Shown here: one piece after another, positions 62,276 through 64,000 of the stretch
Numbering within the stretch: position 1 is the first letter of the stretch
How the letters are laid out: every line of letters begins with the position of its first letter
From: Terrirubrum flagellatum
GTDB taxonomy: Bacteria > Pseudomonadota > Alphaproteobacteria > Rhizobiales > Beijerinckiaceae
Direction: 5' to 3'
Length of the DNA: 64,000 nucleotides
NCBI RefSeq assembly: GCF_022059845.1
Contig: NZ_CP091852.1
Location: 62,001-126,000 of the forward strand
Made by a program: the position numbers and the translations under genes
Notes under the pieces: model-generated
The model's database searches: none
What the model was told of the DNA's origin: nothing
The model's input: the letters and a program-made list of their open reading frames with translations, nothing else

Positions 62276-63501
62276 AGCGGCGTCTTCGCGAGGATAGGCT
62301 GAATCTTGCGCGCCGCTTCCTGCATCGCCTGCTGCGCAGGCTTGGCGTTGGTGATCGCCTCCTGCATCGCGGTCTGCATCGCCTTCGAGATGTCAGGCCA
62401 TTGCGGATGCGGCCCGCGCGCCTTGGCCGACTTCATCTGCTCGAGATAAATGCCGTAGGCTTGCGGCCACAGCGGATTGTCGACCTTGACGTCGGTGCGC
62501 GGCGCCAGCCGGCCTGACTTCCAGCCTTCGTTCAGGATCTTCGGGTTCGACATGAACTCGATGAAACGGAACGCGCCTTCCACCTGCTTCGCGCCCTTTG
62601 GTGCGACGAAGACATAACCGCCGAGCGCGGACGCGGCGACTTTCTTGTCGTCTTTCACCGGCAGCAGGGTCAGGCGCCAGTCGAACTTGGCTTCCTTCTC
62701 CATGCGCGGCAATTCCCATGGGCCGCCAAGCGCCATGGCCGTGTTGCCGGCCATGAAAGTGTTGATCACCTCATATTGCCGCTGATTGATCACGTCTTTC
62801 GAAGCGAGTCCGTCCTTCACCATGGCGGAGAGGAATTCGAGCGCCGCCGTTGCTTCCGGCTGATCGAGCTTGTCGATTGAGCCGCCGGCCTGTGTCAGGA
62901 AAGGCAGGAACTGAAACACGCCCTCTTCGGCCTGCATCGCGCAGAAGCCGAAGCCATAGACATTCTTCGCGGGGTCGCGGAGCTTCTCTGCCGCGGCGCG
63001 CAATTCGCTCCAGGTCTTCGGCGGCTTGTCCGGATCGAGGCCTTTCGCGCGGAACATGTCGGCGTTGTAGTAGAGCGCCAGTGTGTTGGCGTCGCGCGGC
63101 ACGCCGAAGGTGCGGCCCTTCCATTGCGCGGAGGCCCAAGGCCCCTGGAAATAGATGTCGGGCCGAACGACCTGCGACTTCGCGACGAGATCGGTCAGAT
63201 CGGTGAGCGTGCCCTGGCCCGAAAAGCTCGCGACGACGGGATTATCGAGCGTGGCGAGATCAGGCACGGAGCCGGTCGCGGTGGCCTTGATCAGTTCCGT
63301 GACAATCTGCGTCGCCGGCACCAGCCGCGGCTCGATGCGATATTCCTTCTGCGACGCGTTGAAAGCTTCGATGCCGCCATAGATCATGTCGGTTTCGAGA
63401 TTGAAGACATGCCAGAGCGTAACCGTCTTGGTCTGCGCCAACGCCGCTCCGGCCGCGAAAATGGATGCGGTCGCAAGAGCGACGGAAAACCGCTTCCACA
63501 T
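62272..63501 (-). CDS. CUT1 sugar ABC transporter binding protein B
   Basis: A 409-residue family 1 periplasmic binding protein with a Sec signal (MWKRFSVALATASIFAAGAALA), then VTLWHVF, YYNADMFRAKGLDPDKPPKTW and the C-terminal FMSNPKILNEGW. The start at 63501 follows GAGGAAC; the longer frame to 63603 lacks a signal-peptide-like beginning. A second binding-protein gene lies 123 bases upstream, so operon B may have two ligand receptors. Confidence 0.9.
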   Translation of the reverse strand: MWKRFSVALATASIFAAGAALAQTKTVTLWHVFNLETDMIYGGIEAFNASQKEYRIEPRLVPATQIVTELIKATATGSVPDLATLDNPVVASFSGQGTLTDLTDLVAKSQVVRPDIYFQGPWASAQWKGRTFGVPRDANTLALYYNADMFRAKGLDPDKPPKTWSELRAAAEKLRDPAKNVYGFGFCAMQAEEGVFQFLPFLTQAGGSIDKLDQPEATAALEFLSAMVKDGLASKDVINQRQYEVINTFMAGNTAMALGGPWELPRMEKEAKFDWRLTLLPVKDDKKVAASALGGYVFVAPKGAKQVEGAFRFIEFMSNPKILNEGWKSGRLAPRTDVKVDNPLWPQAYGIYLEQMKSAKARGPHPQWPDISKAMQTAMQEAITNAKPAQQAMQEAARKIQPILAKTPL

Positions 63502-63624
63502 GTGTTCCTCCCTGTTTGTGCCGACGCTCTCCGGCCCCGGCGGCGACAGGATGGCGGCGCCCGCGCCGGCCGGGCAACGCACGCCGTCCTCCGAAATGGG
63601 CAATTATGGGTAAGGAGCGACGGC

Positions 63625-64000
63625 CTATTTCAGGTAGCCGCGCCGCCGCATGAACTGCACGGCTTTCGCCTGAAGATCGGTCGCCGCCTGCTCGGCCGTC
63701 TTCGTCCTTGCGCAGGCGGCGTTGGCCTCGTCCGCGATCATCAGCAGGATCTGCTCGGCCTCCTTGACCGGGATGTAGCCGAAGGTCTCGCCGGAGAACG
63801 CTGTTCGCAGCGCTGGATAATGCGGGTATTTCGCGCCGAGCGCCGCGTCCTGCAGCACCGACAGACGCGCCGGCGACGTGCCGACTGCAGCGGTGCGCCG
63901 CACGACCTCCTTTGAGGTCAGCCAGGCCACATATAGACGCGCCGCCTCCGGATTGCGCGCCTTGGCGTTAACGCCGATCGAGGTTCCGCCCAGCAGCGAT
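63625..64000 (-). CDS. Second family 1 sugar-binding protein, C-terminal part
   Basis: The frame is open to the window edge, so the N-terminus is outside. The visible C-terminus (LLGGTSIGVNAKARNPEAARLYVAWL, then the ALRTAFSGETFGYIPVKEAEQILLMIADE segment) is typical of sugar-binding proteins of family 1. It continues the minus-strand transporter cluster of operon B and supports a second receptor or a further importer beyond the window. Confidence 0.83.
   Translation of the reverse strand, partial: SLLGGTSIGVNAKARNPEAARLYVAWLTSKEVVRRTAAVGTSPARLSVLQDAALGAKYPHYPALRTAFSGETFGYIPVKEAEQILLMIADEANAACARTKTAEQAATDLQAKAVQFMRRRGYLK

Overview
The window looks like a chromosomal stretch of a GC-rich alphaproteobacterium, probably a soil or plant-associated Hyphomicrobiales (Rhizobiales) member. 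The grounds are strong G/C bias at third codon positions, five ABC importer systems (one cut by the window edge), opine-oxidase-type and hydantoin-type catabolic operons, and a rhizobial-style autotransporter. The genus cannot be named from sequence alone. I saw no rRNA, tRNA, CRISPR array, insertion sequence or prophage.

Region 1 (1-11.2 kb) starts with the 3' part of nagA. Then comes an unusual mixture: a MoaD-like protein (+), a MoeB-like activating enzyme and a xylose-isomerase-type TIM barrel (-), DegT aminotransferase, class D flavin monooxygenase and SufE (+), and a probable minus-strand operon of radical SAM/SPASM protein, anmK, CaiB-type CoA transferase, a small ubiquitin-like protein and a JAMM-peptidase/E1 fusion. 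Two separate beta-grasp/E1 pairs plus SufE within 7 kb suggest a sulfur-carrier or ubiquitin-like system embedded in a biosynthetic cluster.

Region 2 (11.7-22.3 kb) is a coherent hydantoin/cyclic-ureide utilisation cluster: a divergent LysR regulator, N-carbamoyl-D-amino-acid hydrolase, a polar amino-acid-type ABC importer with three binding proteins, a PuuE-like deacetylase-fold hydrolase, a hydantoin racemase, a dihydroorotase-like hydantoinase and a deaminase-like amidohydrolase.

Region 3 (22.6-28.9 kb) is a very large autotransporter whose passenger/barrel junction is interrupted by two compensating frameshifts. Region 4 (29-38.6 kb) is an opine- or D-amino-acid-oxidase operon (two DAO flavoproteins, a 2Fe-2S subunit, an HcnB-like flavoprotein, DppB/DppC permeases) with a divergent LysR and a perfect 10-bp dyad between them. 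A PrpD-family gene and a DppA-like binding protein follow. Region 5 (38.9-45.6 kb) is a branched-chain-type importer with a GntR regulator and a divergent GlcD-type FAD oxidase.

Region 6 (45.7-64 kb) contains two related catabolic operons. Each carries a pair of genes equivalent to the two halves of plant Tm-1 (a UPF0261 protein and a TIM barrel) together with a CUT1 sugar-type ABC importer. Between them lie a half-size TIM-barrel relative, a cupin and Gfo/Idh/MocA dehydrogenase pair, and a regulator that fuses the same TIM barrel to a degenerate sigma54-type AAA+ domain. A 14-16 bp palindrome occurs twice in operon A, at the Tm-1 gene and at the GntR gene, and is the likely operator of that GntR regulator.
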